From positions 1 to 46,772 of the IMG/VR virus record IMGVR_UViG_3300044712_001577: DNA of 46,772 bases; one strand, 5' to 3'. This document shows, in pieces, positions 1 through 7,525 of this stretch. The position numbers and the translations under genes were made by a program. The stretch's first letter is position 1; each line of letters opens with the position of its first letter. The notes under the pieces were generated by a model. The model was not told the DNA's origin and did not search any database. It saw only the letters and a list, made by a program, of their open reading frames with translations. The stretch is from a virus.

Positions 1-921
1 GTTGCCGCCAGTGATGTTGCCAGTTGCGCTTACACCGCCTGATCCTGCTGTAATTCTAGTAGTAGCAGATAAGTTGTTTGCAGCCACGTTTGATGTAATA
101 GACAAATTGCCGCCAGCAATGTTGGCTGCACTTGTAATATTGCCTGTAGCCGATACCAAACCTGCTGTGATATAGTTGCCACCAGTAACGTTGCCAATCA
201 CTGTAGCAGTACCGCTGGTATAAGTATTACCTGACACAGCAAATGTATGCAGCGGAGCGGTGTTTGCAACACCAACATTGCCAACGTTGTCTACTACAAA
301 CTTGGCAGAAGCTGCCGATCCGCCGGTGGATGTTAATACTTCAAAACGTGCGTTACCAGTATCACTGGTTGCTATAGATCTAACCGCAGTGGTTACACGG
401 CCGCCCGGAGAAAGATCGCTTGTGTACCACTCTACTGCACCCAGCACAGTGTTTGTTGTTACCGTGGTATCAGTGTCGTTGAATATAAACGTAGGCTGGC
501 CGGCGCTAGCGTCCCTAGATATAACAATATTGCCATTGGCATTTAAATTGCCACTAGTACTTACGTTACCAATTGCAGTAATGATACCGTTTGAAGAAAC
601 ATTTCCTGCTGAAATGTTGCCTGTAAAACCAATGGATCCTGCAAAAGTTGTTCCTGTTGACGATACAACAACCACATTGCTCACACCGCCTACACTCATG
701 GCAATATTGCCGTTGGGAGAAGGAATGTCTATGGAAGTTGTGCCGTTAAAAATCTTGTCGCCTGCAATGTTACCAGTTAAACTAGCGTTTCCACTTACAC
801 TCAAATCTCCATTGATCACTACCGATACTGCGTTGGCTGTAGGTCCAATGAACGACACTGAAGAGTTAGCTTCAAGTGTTTGAAAAACAATATTACCGGT
901 GGAACGCTTATAGGTAGACAT
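1..921 (-). CDS. Tail fibre / structural protein with GN(I/V) repeats, partial (C-terminus beyond the window)
   Basis: The minus frame is open from the ATG at 921 to base 1, giving the first 307 residues; the stop lies left of the window. The protein is dominated by short repeats of the type GNI-x(4)-GN (for example SATGNITSAANIAGGN), the pattern of beta-rich trimeric phage fibres. Near residues 160-195 a segment reading LGAVEWYTSD followed by GGRV matches a unit common in phage tail fibres, followed by a GNVGV-x-NTAPLHTFAVSG segment. That segment often precedes a C-terminal S74-type chaperone, which would be off the edge here. The ATG follows the stop codon of the upstream gene (922-924) without a spacer, so translation is probably coupled. 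A role in host attachment is inferred from the repeats and from late-gene context. Confidence 0.75.
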   Translation of the reverse strand, partial: MSTYKRSTGNIVFQTLEANSSVSFIGPTANAVSVVINGDLSVSGNASLTGNIAGDKIFNGTTSIDIPSPNGNIAMSVGGVSNVVVVSSTGTTFAGSIGFTGNISAGNVSSNGIITAIGNVSTSGNLNANGNIVISRDASAGQPTFIFNDTDTTVTTNTVLGAVEWYTSDLSPGGRVTTAVRSIATSDTGNARFEVLTSTGGSAASAKFVVDNVGNVGVANTAPLHTFAVSGNTYTSGTATVIGNVTGGNYITAGLVSATGNITSAANIAGGNLSITSNVAANNLSATTRITAGSGGVSATGNITGGN

Positions 922-1509
922 TTACAGATCCTTTGTGTTATTTAGCCGGTTTAAGAAGTCCTGCATGGGCATGGTCACGAGGTTGGGCACTCCGTTGAAT
1001 TCCAAAATGTCTGCTGTGGTTGTGCCCTTGACTCTGAAGAAGTTTGTTTTAGGAAAATCTTTCATTACTTGTACTAACTGTCTGGCCCAATTGCCTGAAA
1101 ACGTTGGCTTAGCTGAGCTTTTTTTGTAAAATTCAGTGTCAGCGTACACATTGTTAAATTGATTATGACCAACTGGGCCCATGTCGAACCCTACGAGATA
1201 CACAGCAACGTTTTGATCCATAGCAGCCAACCCGGCAGCAATGGGACCTGAACTGTAACCAAAATAAGGCTGTGGTACACGATAGGCACCAAGACCTGCT
1301 ATGGGTTTTCGTGTGTACATTCTATGCTGCTCAGCATATCCAGACTGTTGTATGGCAGTGGCAATAGGTGTATCTGTACTGACCAGCACGTCTGGAGCAA
1401 ATGTTCTGTACAAGGCATTGCAGCCGTAGACTTTGCCTTCGCGTTTTAACACGTTTAAATCTACTTCTAATCGGCTTACACCGTTGCCTAGTACAAATGC
1501 TCTGCTCAT
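922..1509 (-). CDS. Rossmann-like protein of unknown function (DUF115-like N-terminus)
   Basis: A 195-residue soluble protein. It starts with a nucleotide-binding-like FVLGNGVSR motif (residues 5-13), followed by a CNALYRTFAPDVLVSTD segment. This pattern is shared by a family of phage and bacterial proteins related to the MptE/DUF115 group; some phage members are annotated as glycosyltransferase-like or morphogenetic proteins. No membrane segment or signal peptide is visible. The start at 1509 is supported by a perfect AGGAGG ribosome site about 7 nt upstream, which lies inside a hairpin (see 1515-1541). It lies directly upstream of a tail fibre gene, so a role in fibre or capsid modification is possible, but the substrate cannot be read from sequence. 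Confidence 0.6.
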   Translation of the reverse strand: MSRAFVLGNGVSRLEVDLNVLKREGKVYGCNALYRTFAPDVLVSTDTPIATAIQQSGYAEQHRMYTRKPIAGLGAYRVPQPYFGYSSGPIAAGLAAMDQNVAVYLVGFDMGPVGHNQFNNVYADTEFYKKSSAKPTFSGNWARQLVQVMKDFPKTNFFRVKGTTTADILEFNGVPNLVTMPMQDFLNRLNNTKDL

Positions 1510-1541
1510 AAAAAATCCTCCTAGTAGTTATCTAGGAGGAT
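1510..1541 (-). terminator. Terminator-like hairpin overlapping a ribosome binding site
   Basis: A perfect 10-bp inverted repeat (arms 1515-1524 and 1532-1541, 7-nt loop) is followed on the minus strand by six U residues and then the ATG of the next gene at 1509. It has the shape of a rho-independent terminator. The 3' arm also contains the AGGAGG that serves the downstream gene, so the same element could hide the ribosome site when folded. Confidence 0.65.
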
Positions 1542-1558
1542 CTCAGGGTTACACCAAA

Positions 1559-2074
1559 TTAAACGTATTTTTCAACAGCAGCGTAAGTGATAGTAGCGTT
1601 ATCAGCAGCGCCAGACTTGACACCAGTTCCACCATCAGTGAAGAAGTTGATAGCATAACGGTTGTTGCTGTAATCAAGCGCATAGCGGTTGGTCAAACGA
1701 GCAATTGTGGTGGCGGCAGAGTCGCCTACGCTCATGGTAATGTTCATGTTACCTTCGGTCAATGCACCGTCAGCTTCGTCGGCTAGTGTGCAAACACCAG
1801 TGTTAGTACCGTCAGTGACCAAATACTTGGTAGCACCCTTTTGACGGATAATGTAACCGTCAGCTTCGGCGCCTGCACCGGAAATAAACACACGGCACTT
1901 GACTACAGGATAGGTAGCAGTGGCCAAATCGTTGGCAGCATCATTTCCGCCCACTACGTTGGTAAATTGGTCTGTGTTAAAAAGTTCAGGCACTACTGGT
2001 GATGTTAGTGTGTCCCAGGCGTTGAAACCAATGTCTTTGGTTGTGGTTTTTTTGATTTTTAGTGGACGTCCCAT
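1559..2074 (-). CDS. Small virion structural protein (MGRPLK-type)
   Basis: A 171-residue protein starting MGRPLKIKK, an N-terminus typical of small structural proteins in T4-like marine phages. The rest is beta-rich, Thr/Ala/Gly-rich and has no cysteine pair or enzyme motif; segments such as GYIIRQKGATKYLVTDG suggest a compact beta domain. The start at 2074 has a good AAGGAG site 7-8 nt upstream. It is the first gene behind a perfect late promoter (2163-2170), with an unusually long leader of about 80 nt that contains short hairpins. A head or tail decoration role is inferred from promoter class and neighbours only. Confidence 0.6.
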   Translation of the reverse strand: MGRPLKIKKTTTKDIGFNAWDTLTSPVVPELFNTDQFTNVVGGNDAANDLATATYPVVKCRVFISGAGAEADGYIIRQKGATKYLVTDGTNTGVCTLADEADGALTEGNMNITMSVGDSAATTIARLTNRYALDYSNNRYAINFFTDGGTGVKSGAADNATITYAAVEKYV

Positions 2075-2146
2075 TTGTTTTCTCCTTAAAGAAGTCCGAT
2101 CGGGGTTCTAGCCCGTACGCGGTGGTTGGCCGCATAAAACGCAGAA

Positions 2147-2174
2147 TTGCGTTGTAACCAAATATTTATATAAA
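2147..2174 (+). promoter_or_regulatory. Possible sigma70-like promoter for the glycosyltransferase cassette
   Basis: TTGCGT (2147-2152), a 16-nt spacer and TATAAA (2169-2174) point toward the gene at 2212. The -35 matches consensus at only 3 of 6 positions, so support is weak. The -10 overlaps the minus-strand late promoter at 2163-2170, so the two could not be occupied together. A second candidate is the late-like ATTAAATA at 2199-2206, 5 nt before the ATG. Confidence 0.3.
2163..2170 (-). promoter_or_regulatory. T4-type late promoter, perfect TATAAATA
   Basis: The minus strand reads TATAAATA, identical to the T4 late -10 element recognised by gp55-bound RNA polymerase. It drives 1559-2074 and probably the genes beyond it. 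The roughly 80-nt leader (2075-2155) holds short inverted repeats such as CGCA-ATTC-TGCG and CGGG-CTAGAAC-CCCG. Confidence 0.8.
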
Positions 2175-2211
2175 ATGTCTAAACTGCCGCTCTAGCACAT
2201 TAAATAGACGC

Positions 2212-3360
2212 ATGGAAACAGATTTTTTAATTGCACAAGGCAATCAACATCGTAGCGATAGACAATATCACGAAGCACTAAAATGCTATGCTTTGGCATT
2301 TGTACAAGATCCTGAATCTTCAGCAGCATGGAACAACTACGGCAATGTCACAAGAGAAATGGGCTACCCCAAGCGTGCCGTACCGTTTTTGCAACATGCC
2401 ATTGAATTAGATCCTACAAACATCACTGCGCATTTTAATTTGGCAGTTTGCTATTTGTTGTCCGGTGACTATGCCCGTGGATGGCCTCAGTACGAATCGC
2501 GCTGGAACTATGAACACCTTGCTGGCACAGAACCTCAGTTTTCACAGCCACGTTGGCGCGGTGAATCACTACAAGGCAAAACTATTCTAGTAGTAGGCGA
2601 ACAAGGACACGGTGATAACATACAATTTGTACGCTTCCTTTGGAACTTGCACGTCATGGGTGCTCGAATCAAATTGCAAGTCACTGATGGACTAATCCCA
2701 TTGTTGGGTCGTAGCAGCATTATTGAACAGATAGGACGTTACAGCGACGACATGGGCGAGTTTGATTATTGGGTTCCGATCATGAGCATTCCGGGCGTGC
2801 TGGGTATTACCTTAGACACACTAGCAAAGCCTGTGAGTTATCTCAATGCTGACCCTGCGTTGATGCAGCAATGGCAACAAACACTGGGGCCGAAAACAAA
2901 ACTGAGAATTGGTCTGTGTTGGAGCGGCCGCAGAGATAGTTGGCTCAATCAGCACAAAGCCATGCCGTTTGAGGATGTAGTTCGCATGATCGAAACCAAT
3001 TCCCAATACGAATGGATCAATTTACAGTGCGATGCTACACCCGAAGAAGAAGCCAAGTTACTGGAACTAGGTGTAAAAACTTTCCCCGGCCATATTCAAA
3101 GCTTTGCTGAAACTGCTGCGTTGATCATGCACATGGATGTGGTTGTAAGTGTGGATACCGCAGTGGCGCACCTTGCAGGGGCTTTGGGTAGACCTCTGTG
3201 GCTAATGCTCAACAAGTACAGCACAGACTGGCGTTGGTTGTTGGATCGAGATTCCAGTCCTTGGTATTCCAGTGCCCGTCTGTTCCGTCAAGACGAGTAT
3301 GGTGTTTGGAATAATGCTATCAACAAAGTAACACAATTTTTGTCGTGGTTTAAAGTATGA
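2212..3360 (+). CDS. TPR-repeat glycosyltransferase (heptosyltransferase/GT9-like C-terminal domain)
   Basis: A 382-residue two-domain protein. Residues 1-105 are tetratricopeptide repeats (a clear unit is AAWNNYGNVTREMGYPKRA, then AIELDPTNITAHFNLAVCYL). Residues 115-382 resemble the GT9/GT41-like glycosyltransferase fold found fused to TPRs in bacteria: an early GEQGHGDNIQFVRF loop, GLCWSG near the middle, and a C-terminal SVDTAVAHLAGALGRPLWLM then DWRWLLDR block, the usual sugar-nucleotide site. It probably moves a sugar onto a protein or lipid glycan. It overlaps the next gene by 4 nt and runs against the flanking structural genes, so the pair behaves like an acquired cassette. Virion-protein or host-surface glycosylation are both possible. 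Confidence 0.8.
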   Translation: METDFLIAQGNQHRSDRQYHEALKCYALAFVQDPESSAAWNNYGNVTREMGYPKRAVPFLQHAIELDPTNITAHFNLAVCYLLSGDYARGWPQYESRWNYEHLAGTEPQFSQPRWRGESLQGKTILVVGEQGHGDNIQFVRFLWNLHVMGARIKLQVTDGLIPLLGRSSIIEQIGRYSDDMGEFDYWVPIMSIPGVLGITLDTLAKPVSYLNADPALMQQWQQTLGPKTKLRIGLCWSGRRDSWLNQHKAMPFEDVVRMIETNSQYEWINLQCDATPEEEAKLLELGVKTFPGHIQSFAETAALIMHMDVVVSVDTAVAHLAGALGRPLWLMLNKYSTDWRWLLDRDSSPWYSSARLFRQDEYGVWNNAINKVTQFLSWFKV

Positions 3361-4421
3361 ATATCCAAGTTCTTGACGAGAAAAATATTCTAGGAACCAA
3401 ATTTCACATGGCTCAGCAATACATCGAGTATTGTTCCCAGTTATTTGATTCACCTGAAATAACTTGGAGTACTGCCAAAGGAGAATTACTGGCCGTTACA
3501 AACATTGATCTACAAGAAAGACTGACCATAGATTGGCATGACGTTAATTTAATCTTTGCAGAAACTTGCCAACAAATCTACGATTATTCGTTCAAATTAA
3601 ACCCTGCCAAAGCATATGTGTTTATCACAGAAAGTGCTGCTGACTTCAAGGATTTACAAGAAAAGTTTTTTGGTATTTCAATCGTCAAACACTTTACAAT
3701 ATTCAACGAAGTAATTGACTATGGCAAAGAGTTATTTGTCATGCAATCACATTTGGCTACAATAGAGCCAGCTAGGCACGAACCTGAGTTTGATTTTTTC
3801 TGTTTGGTGGGCAGGAAAAGCACACTGAGAAGTCGTTTTGTTTCAAGACTGTCACAGCTTGATCTCAGTAAAAGCTTGGTAAAATATCACGGCGAAGTTG
3901 TTCCTGGATCGGGCGCACCGTTTGGTTACGATCAGTTTGATTATGCGTCGAAAAATTTCTATCGAGATTACTACATGGTCACGTCTGGTATGACTTTGTT
4001 GAGTAAAATTGTACAGCCAAAACTTTACGATAATTTTCGATTCGAAGTACAATACGAAACAGACTCTCTAGAAAGTCACGGCTGGAGTATCAAAGAATAT
4101 CATGTTACCGAAAAGACCATCAAGCCATTGATAATGAACAAACCTTGTTTAATGTACGGACCTTGGCAGTATCATCAATGGCTAGCATCGTACGGTGTAG
4201 ATCTAGGGCACGGAAACTTTGATTACGCTCAATTTGACAACATTCAAGATGATGCGCATCGAGCAGATGCAATGATACATTATCTAAAGAGCTTTGAAAA
4301 CTATCAAGCGATAGTACCCGATCAATCTTGTTTTGAAAAAAACATTTTTGGCTTGTACCGTTTGTCGTGCTGGACCAGAGAGAACGTCAGAGATTTTTAT
4401 TCGTTTCTGAAAAACTCTTAA
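3357..4421 (+). CDS. Putative glycosyltransferase-like protein (GT10-type TEKT-KPL motif)
   Basis: A 354-residue protein whose start overlaps the previous stop (ATGA, 3357-3360), so the two are translationally coupled. The N-terminal 120 residues match nothing I recognise. The C-terminal third has the motif YHVTEKTIKPLIMNKPCLMYG, then a W-x(3)-GVDLG segment. This is the arrangement of the conserved acceptor-side motif in fucosyltransferase-like (GT10) and related phage or bacterial proteins (TEK-x(2)-KP...KP-x(4)-G). That and its partner, a clear glycosyltransferase, make a sugar-modifying role likely. Several expected GT10 features cannot be confirmed by eye, so it may be a diverged family member. 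Confidence 0.5.
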   Translation: MNIQVLDEKNILGTKFHMAQQYIEYCSQLFDSPEITWSTAKGELLAVTNIDLQERLTIDWHDVNLIFAETCQQIYDYSFKLNPAKAYVFITESAADFKDLQEKFFGISIVKHFTIFNEVIDYGKELFVMQSHLATIEPARHEPEFDFFCLVGRKSTLRSRFVSRLSQLDLSKSLVKYHGEVVPGSGAPFGYDQFDYASKNFYRDYYMVTSGMTLLSKIVQPKLYDNFRFEVQYETDSLESHGWSIKEYHVTEKTIKPLIMNKPCLMYGPWQYHQWLASYGVDLGHGNFDYAQFDNIQDDAHRADAMIHYLKSFENYQAIVPDQSCFEKNIFGLYRLSCWTRENVRDFYSFLKNS

Positions 4422-4443
4422 CCATACTGGTTGTAAATTTTTT
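4420..4443 (+). terminator. Weak terminator-like hairpin at the end of the cassette
   Basis: AACCA-TAC-TGGTT (4420-4432) overlaps the stop codon and is followed after 5 nt by six T (4438-4443). The stem is short, so termination here may be partial. Confidence 0.35.
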
Positions 4444-4522
4444 CCAAGACAGTATAATTACAACTGCGTGTCAACGCTTATTATCTATAGTAAAAGCAAG
4501 GTCGTTAAACTTATATTATCTG

Positions 4523-4569
4523 GCCCGCACTTCTCCTGGACTGACCGAACTGGATGTGCGGGCTTTCTT
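4523..4569 (+). terminator. Rho-independent terminator between convergent genes
   Basis: GCCCGCAC (4523-4530) pairs perfectly with GTGCGGGC (4556-4563) across a 25-nt loop and is followed by TTTCTT. It closes the plus-strand glycosyltransferase cassette before the minus-strand gene that ends at 4585. I see no gene in the rest of 4422-4584. Confidence 0.6.
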
Positions 4570-4584
4570 ACGAGTTAAGTTTTA

Positions 4585-5133
4585 TTAACCAATGCGCCAA
4601 ACACTACCGTCCGACCACACCGGCACAATATTGCTGCCACCGTCGGTGATCTGGGCACCAAAATTTCCTGCGGCTGCTAGATTGGCATCATTAGCAAATC
4701 CGCGGAGGCCAGCACCAAAAGTAGCAGGAGGAAGATTGTTCAAGGGCATTACGTCAAATATCATGTATTTGGTCGAGAGCTGTTCTAAGGTGCCAATGTT
4801 GTTGGCAATAATGTTGCCCGTAACCGAGACATTGGCTGTTGCAGAGATGTTACCGCCAGTGATGTTGCCTGTGGTAGATATAGTATTAGATCCAAATGTG
4901 GCCAACAGTGTCACTACATTGGCATTGCCATAGGTGCCTCCAGTGGTGACAGCAGTTAATTGTCCAGAGTTGTTGCCTACATACAGCGGAGGGGGATCTT
5001 GAGTTAGATCAACTACCAGTTCGCCTGGGCGTGCATTGCCGTTATATTCTGCCAGTGTAACCTGCGCATTGTCTTTCATTACAGCACGACTTATGCCAGT
5101 GATATCATCATATGGTGGTGGAGGATTTGCCAT
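4585..5133 (-). CDS. Short tail-fibre-like protein
   Basis: A 182-residue protein in three parts. The N-terminal segment of about 65 residues (MANPPPPYDDITGISRAV, then ARPGELVVDLTQDPPPLYVGN) is shared by many fibre and decoration proteins of T4-like marine phages and looks like a virion-attachment adaptor. The middle holds GNITGGNISATANVSVTGN repeats like those of the partial fibre at 1-921. The C-terminus, GGSNIVPVWSDGSVWRIG, is a typical fibre tip or trimerisation end. No ribosome site is visible; GGTAAATA ends 5 nt before the ATG, so the message may be leaderless. A terminator separates it from gp23, so it is expressed from its own late promoter. Confidence 0.7.
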   Translation of the reverse strand: MANPPPPYDDITGISRAVMKDNAQVTLAEYNGNARPGELVVDLTQDPPPLYVGNNSGQLTAVTTGGTYGNANVVTLLATFGSNTISTTGNITGGNISATANVSVTGNIIANNIGTLEQLSTKYMIFDVMPLNNLPPATFGAGLRGFANDANLAAAGNFGAQITDGGSNIVPVWSDGSVWRIG

Positions 5134-5138
5134 GTTTA

Positions 5139-5146
5139 TATTTACC
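5139..5146 (-). promoter_or_regulatory. Late promoter GGTAAATA, 5 nt before the start codon
   Basis: The minus strand reads GGTAAATA-TAAAC-ATG. The last six bases match the T4 late -10 element. With usual late-promoter spacing, transcription would begin at or next to the ATG at 5133. Confidence 0.6.
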
Positions 5147-5154
5147 GAGTCAAC

Positions 5155-5178
5155 AAAAAAGGCCCCGAAGGGCCTTTT
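5155..5178 (-). terminator. Strong rho-independent terminator after the major capsid gene
   Basis: On the minus strand GGCCC-TTCG-GGGCC carries a stable UUCG-type tetraloop, flanked by AAAA and TTTTTT that extend the stem and form the U-tract. It lies 24 nt after the gp23 stop and would end the head-module transcript. The plus strand also ends in TTTT, so it may work both ways. Confidence 0.9.
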
Positions 5179-5202
5179 GGATCGTGTAATCCAGCTGGTT
5201 GA

Positions 5203-6399
5203 TTAGCTGAAAGACAAGTTCTGTACAGCGATCTCACCAACGTAGTCGCCAGCGTTGCCGAAGCTGCTAGCAGTGTTGGTCAATTCGATGTAACCATAAC
5301 GAGTCATGAAGCTCACGACTGGTTCGAATGTTGACGGATCCAGAACAACACCGCTGCTCATCAATGGGATGTATGGGCAGTAGAATGCTGGAGCGTCAGC
5401 TTCGCTGGAACCCTTGTAACCTACGAGCACAGGAGTTGTGTCGCTGGCGTAAGAGTCAACAAACACACGCATAGAACCGTTCAGGGTACCAGCGAACTTG
5501 GTGTTTGTAGGAGCTTCGAAAGTACCTTCGGTGGTACGAGCGAAAGCAGAAGTAGTAGCACTTTGCAGTACTGTCAGAGCGGCTGAGCTAACAACGGCGT
5601 AGTTACCAGCGCCACGACGTGTACGCTGAGCGATCAGGTTAGCAACACGGTTGATCAGAACGGCCAGAGCGGCGTGTTCGTCACCAACGAATGTAGCAGT
5701 ACCAGAAACGGTAGCTTGGTTGTATGTGAACTCAGTAGAAGCTAGGCTGCGTAGGGACAGGAGAATCTCCTGGTCAATTTCAGCTGTAATTTCTTGTGCC
5801 AGAGCAGCCATGATTTCGGCTTCGACGTCAATACCGTGCATAGCTTGAGCGTCTTGGGCACTTTCAAATGTCCAACGAGCTTGCAGCTTACGGGTCTTGG
5901 CTTCAACAGCTTGCTTCAGGATCTGAACGCTGATCTGCTTACCGCCGGTACCTTCCATGCTAGCAGTAGAACCGCCAGTGTAGCTAGTAGCTGTGCTAGT
6001 GTTTTGTGGAACAGTAGAGTAAGCTGTAGCAATGGTGAAGGGAGACAGAGCTTCCTGGCCAGCTGTTACAGAAGTAGCAGCCAAGCTGTTGTCGGTCAAG
6101 CTCTGAGCGTAACGAACACGCAGAGTGTGGATTTGACCAACAGGACCGGTCATGGGCTGAACGCCAACCAACTCGTTAGCAATAACGGTAGGCATAACAC
6201 GACGAATAACTGGCAGAATCACACGGTTAAGTGTGGCGATGTTGCCAGCAGAGGTAGAACCTGCGGAAGCGTTTTCCTTCAGGTACTTGCGAGTGTTTTC
6301 GAGGATAACACTCATGCTATTGCGCTTAGTGCCGTTCAGACCTTCGAGCAGAGCTTCTTTGGTCTCGCCCCAGCGACTTTCAAGTAGTTCTTGTGACAT
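5203..6399 (-). CDS. 23: Major capsid protein gp23
   Basis: A 398-residue major head protein of the HK97 fold, T4 gp23 type. The diagnostic block is IRRVMPTVIANELVGVQPM followed by GPVGQIHTLRVRY (residues about 65-100), matching the gp23 region that ends in VQPM-x(2)-P-x-GQ. The C-terminal ITAEIDQEILLSLRSLA and FMTRYGYIELTN segments also fit. It is shorter than T4 gp23 (521 aa), as expected when the peripheral insertion domain is small. An L-x-E protease site, YLKE at residues 39-42, precedes an Ala/Ser/Gly-rich stretch and is a plausible gp21 maturation cleavage point (inference). AGGAGA lies 7 nt before the ATG. It is the last gene of the 67-21-22-23 order and is followed by a strong terminator. 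Confidence 0.95.
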   Translation of the reverse strand: MSQELLESRWGETKEALLEGLNGTKRNSMSVILENTRKYLKENASAGSTSAGNIATLNRVILPVIRRVMPTVIANELVGVQPMTGPVGQIHTLRVRYAQSLTDNSLAATSVTAGQEALSPFTIATAYSTVPQNTSTATSYTGGSTASMEGTGGKQISVQILKQAVEAKTRKLQARWTFESAQDAQAMHGIDVEAEIMAALAQEITAEIDQEILLSLRSLASTEFTYNQATVSGTATFVGDEHAALAVLINRVANLIAQRTRRGAGNYAVVSSAALTVLQSATTSAFARTTEGTFEAPTNTKFAGTLNGSMRVFVDSYASDTTPVLVGYKGSSEADAPAFYCPYIPLMSSGVVLDPSTFEPVVSFMTRYGYIELTNTASSFGNAGDYVGEIAVQNLSFS

Positions 6400-6421
6400 T
6401 TAAGTCTCCTATAATAAAAGA

Positions 6422-7513
6422 TTATAAACCTGCCAAACGCTTGAGGTCGATCACATTGCTGCGGTCTTCCGGCTCTTGCTGTGTTGGAACAGTTTTATCT
6501 CCAGTAGCAACAGATACAGATTCAGCAATCACGTTACGGGCTTTTGCTGAACGATCTTCCATTACTGCAGGGAGATATTTTTCGAATGCGCCTTTGAGAC
6601 GGCTAGTCTGTACGCTTTCGAGCAAATTACGCATTACTTCGGCTTTTTCACGATTTAACGGAGCAAGCAATTCGGCCATGAGTTCTTTACGCTCATTGCT
6701 TTCACGAAGAATACGCATTTCGCGTTCTTTGGACTCAACGAGGACTTTCGCCTTTTCGGTGAGTTGGATGGCTTCCGCCAACTTGCGATCTTTGTCAGCG
6801 ATCATGTTATACAGCTTCTTGACTTCGGCCTTCTCATTGAGGTGAGTAGAACCAAATTCGGCTGCATATGCTTCAAAGATACGACGACCAAAACTGTTCT
6901 CGCGAGCAATTTTGATGTCTTCTTGCAACTGTGTGAGTTCAGCCTTGAGATGGCTGCTAACTGCTCGGCTCATCTTCTGAGCACTTTCCTTAACGAAACG
7001 TGCCTTGAGATTTTCTAATTGTGTGCGGGCTTCACGAACTAGGCGTACCTTGGTTTCCACCATGTCACGCTTGTCAGCAGCAAACTCTTGAATTTCTTTG
7101 GCCAGAGCATGCACAACAAAGTTCTCGAGTTTGGCGATTCCTTCGGCATGCATTTTACGATCTTTACGCAGTTCGCTAATTTCTTCGGCCAATTTGGTCA
7201 CCAAGAAGCCGTTAAACTTCTGTGCTGATTCTTTCATCTTGGCTTGGAACTTAACGCGATCTTCAACAATTGCTTTCTTTTCAGCAGCAACAGCTTGAAG
7301 TTCAGCAGCAAGACCTTCAGTTACCATCTTATCTAAGGCTTCGACCATGACTGTTTTGTCATGGTCGTAGCGTTGTGCGAATTCCTCACGGAGTTCTGCA
7401 CGTACTTGCTCACGTGCCTCGTTCAACTTAGATTCCCAAGCCTCGTTTAATTCTCGGCTTACGTCTTCGTTGATCAGGCCGCTTTCGAGCAAAGGTTTGA
7501 TTGCATCAAACAT
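6422..7513 (-). CDS. 22: Prohead core scaffolding protein gp22
   Basis: A 363-residue, highly charged and almost entirely alpha-helical protein with long heptad-like coiled-coil stretches (about residues 25-320). That is the character of the gp22 core scaffold around which gp23 assembles before gp21 digests it. The segment ENSFGRRIFEAYAAEFGSTHLNE (residues about 205-227) is the most conserved part of gp22 in T4-like phages. The C-terminus ends NVIDLKRLAGL. It has a strong AAGGAG site before the ATG at 7513 and sits between gp21 and gp23 exactly as in T4. Confidence 0.9.
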   Translation of the reverse strand: MFDAIKPLLESGLINEDVSRELNEAWESKLNEAREQVRAELREEFAQRYDHDKTVMVEALDKMVTEGLAAELQAVAAEKKAIVEDRVKFQAKMKESAQKFNGFLVTKLAEEISELRKDRKMHAEGIAKLENFVVHALAKEIQEFAADKRDMVETKVRLVREARTQLENLKARFVKESAQKMSRAVSSHLKAELTQLQEDIKIARENSFGRRIFEAYAAEFGSTHLNEKAEVKKLYNMIADKDRKLAEAIQLTEKAKVLVESKEREMRILRESNERKELMAELLAPLNREKAEVMRNLLESVQTSRLKGAFEKYLPAVMEDRSAKARNVIAESVSVATGDKTVPTQQEPEDRSNVIDLKRLAGL

Positions 7514-7525
7514 TCCTGATTCTCC

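Noticed and set aside
260-883. Plus-strand frame of 207 codons
   Set aside because: Antisense to the GN-repeat fibre gene; its Pro/Leu/Thr repetition simply mirrors the fibre repeats.
4367-4588. Small plus-strand gene in the 4422-4584 gap
   Set aside because: Begins inside the preceding gene in another frame, has no ribosome site and crosses two terminator hairpins.
5794-6387. Plus-strand frame of 197 codons
   Set aside because: Antisense to the clearly recognisable gp23; its composition and lack of motifs mark it as a shadow frame.
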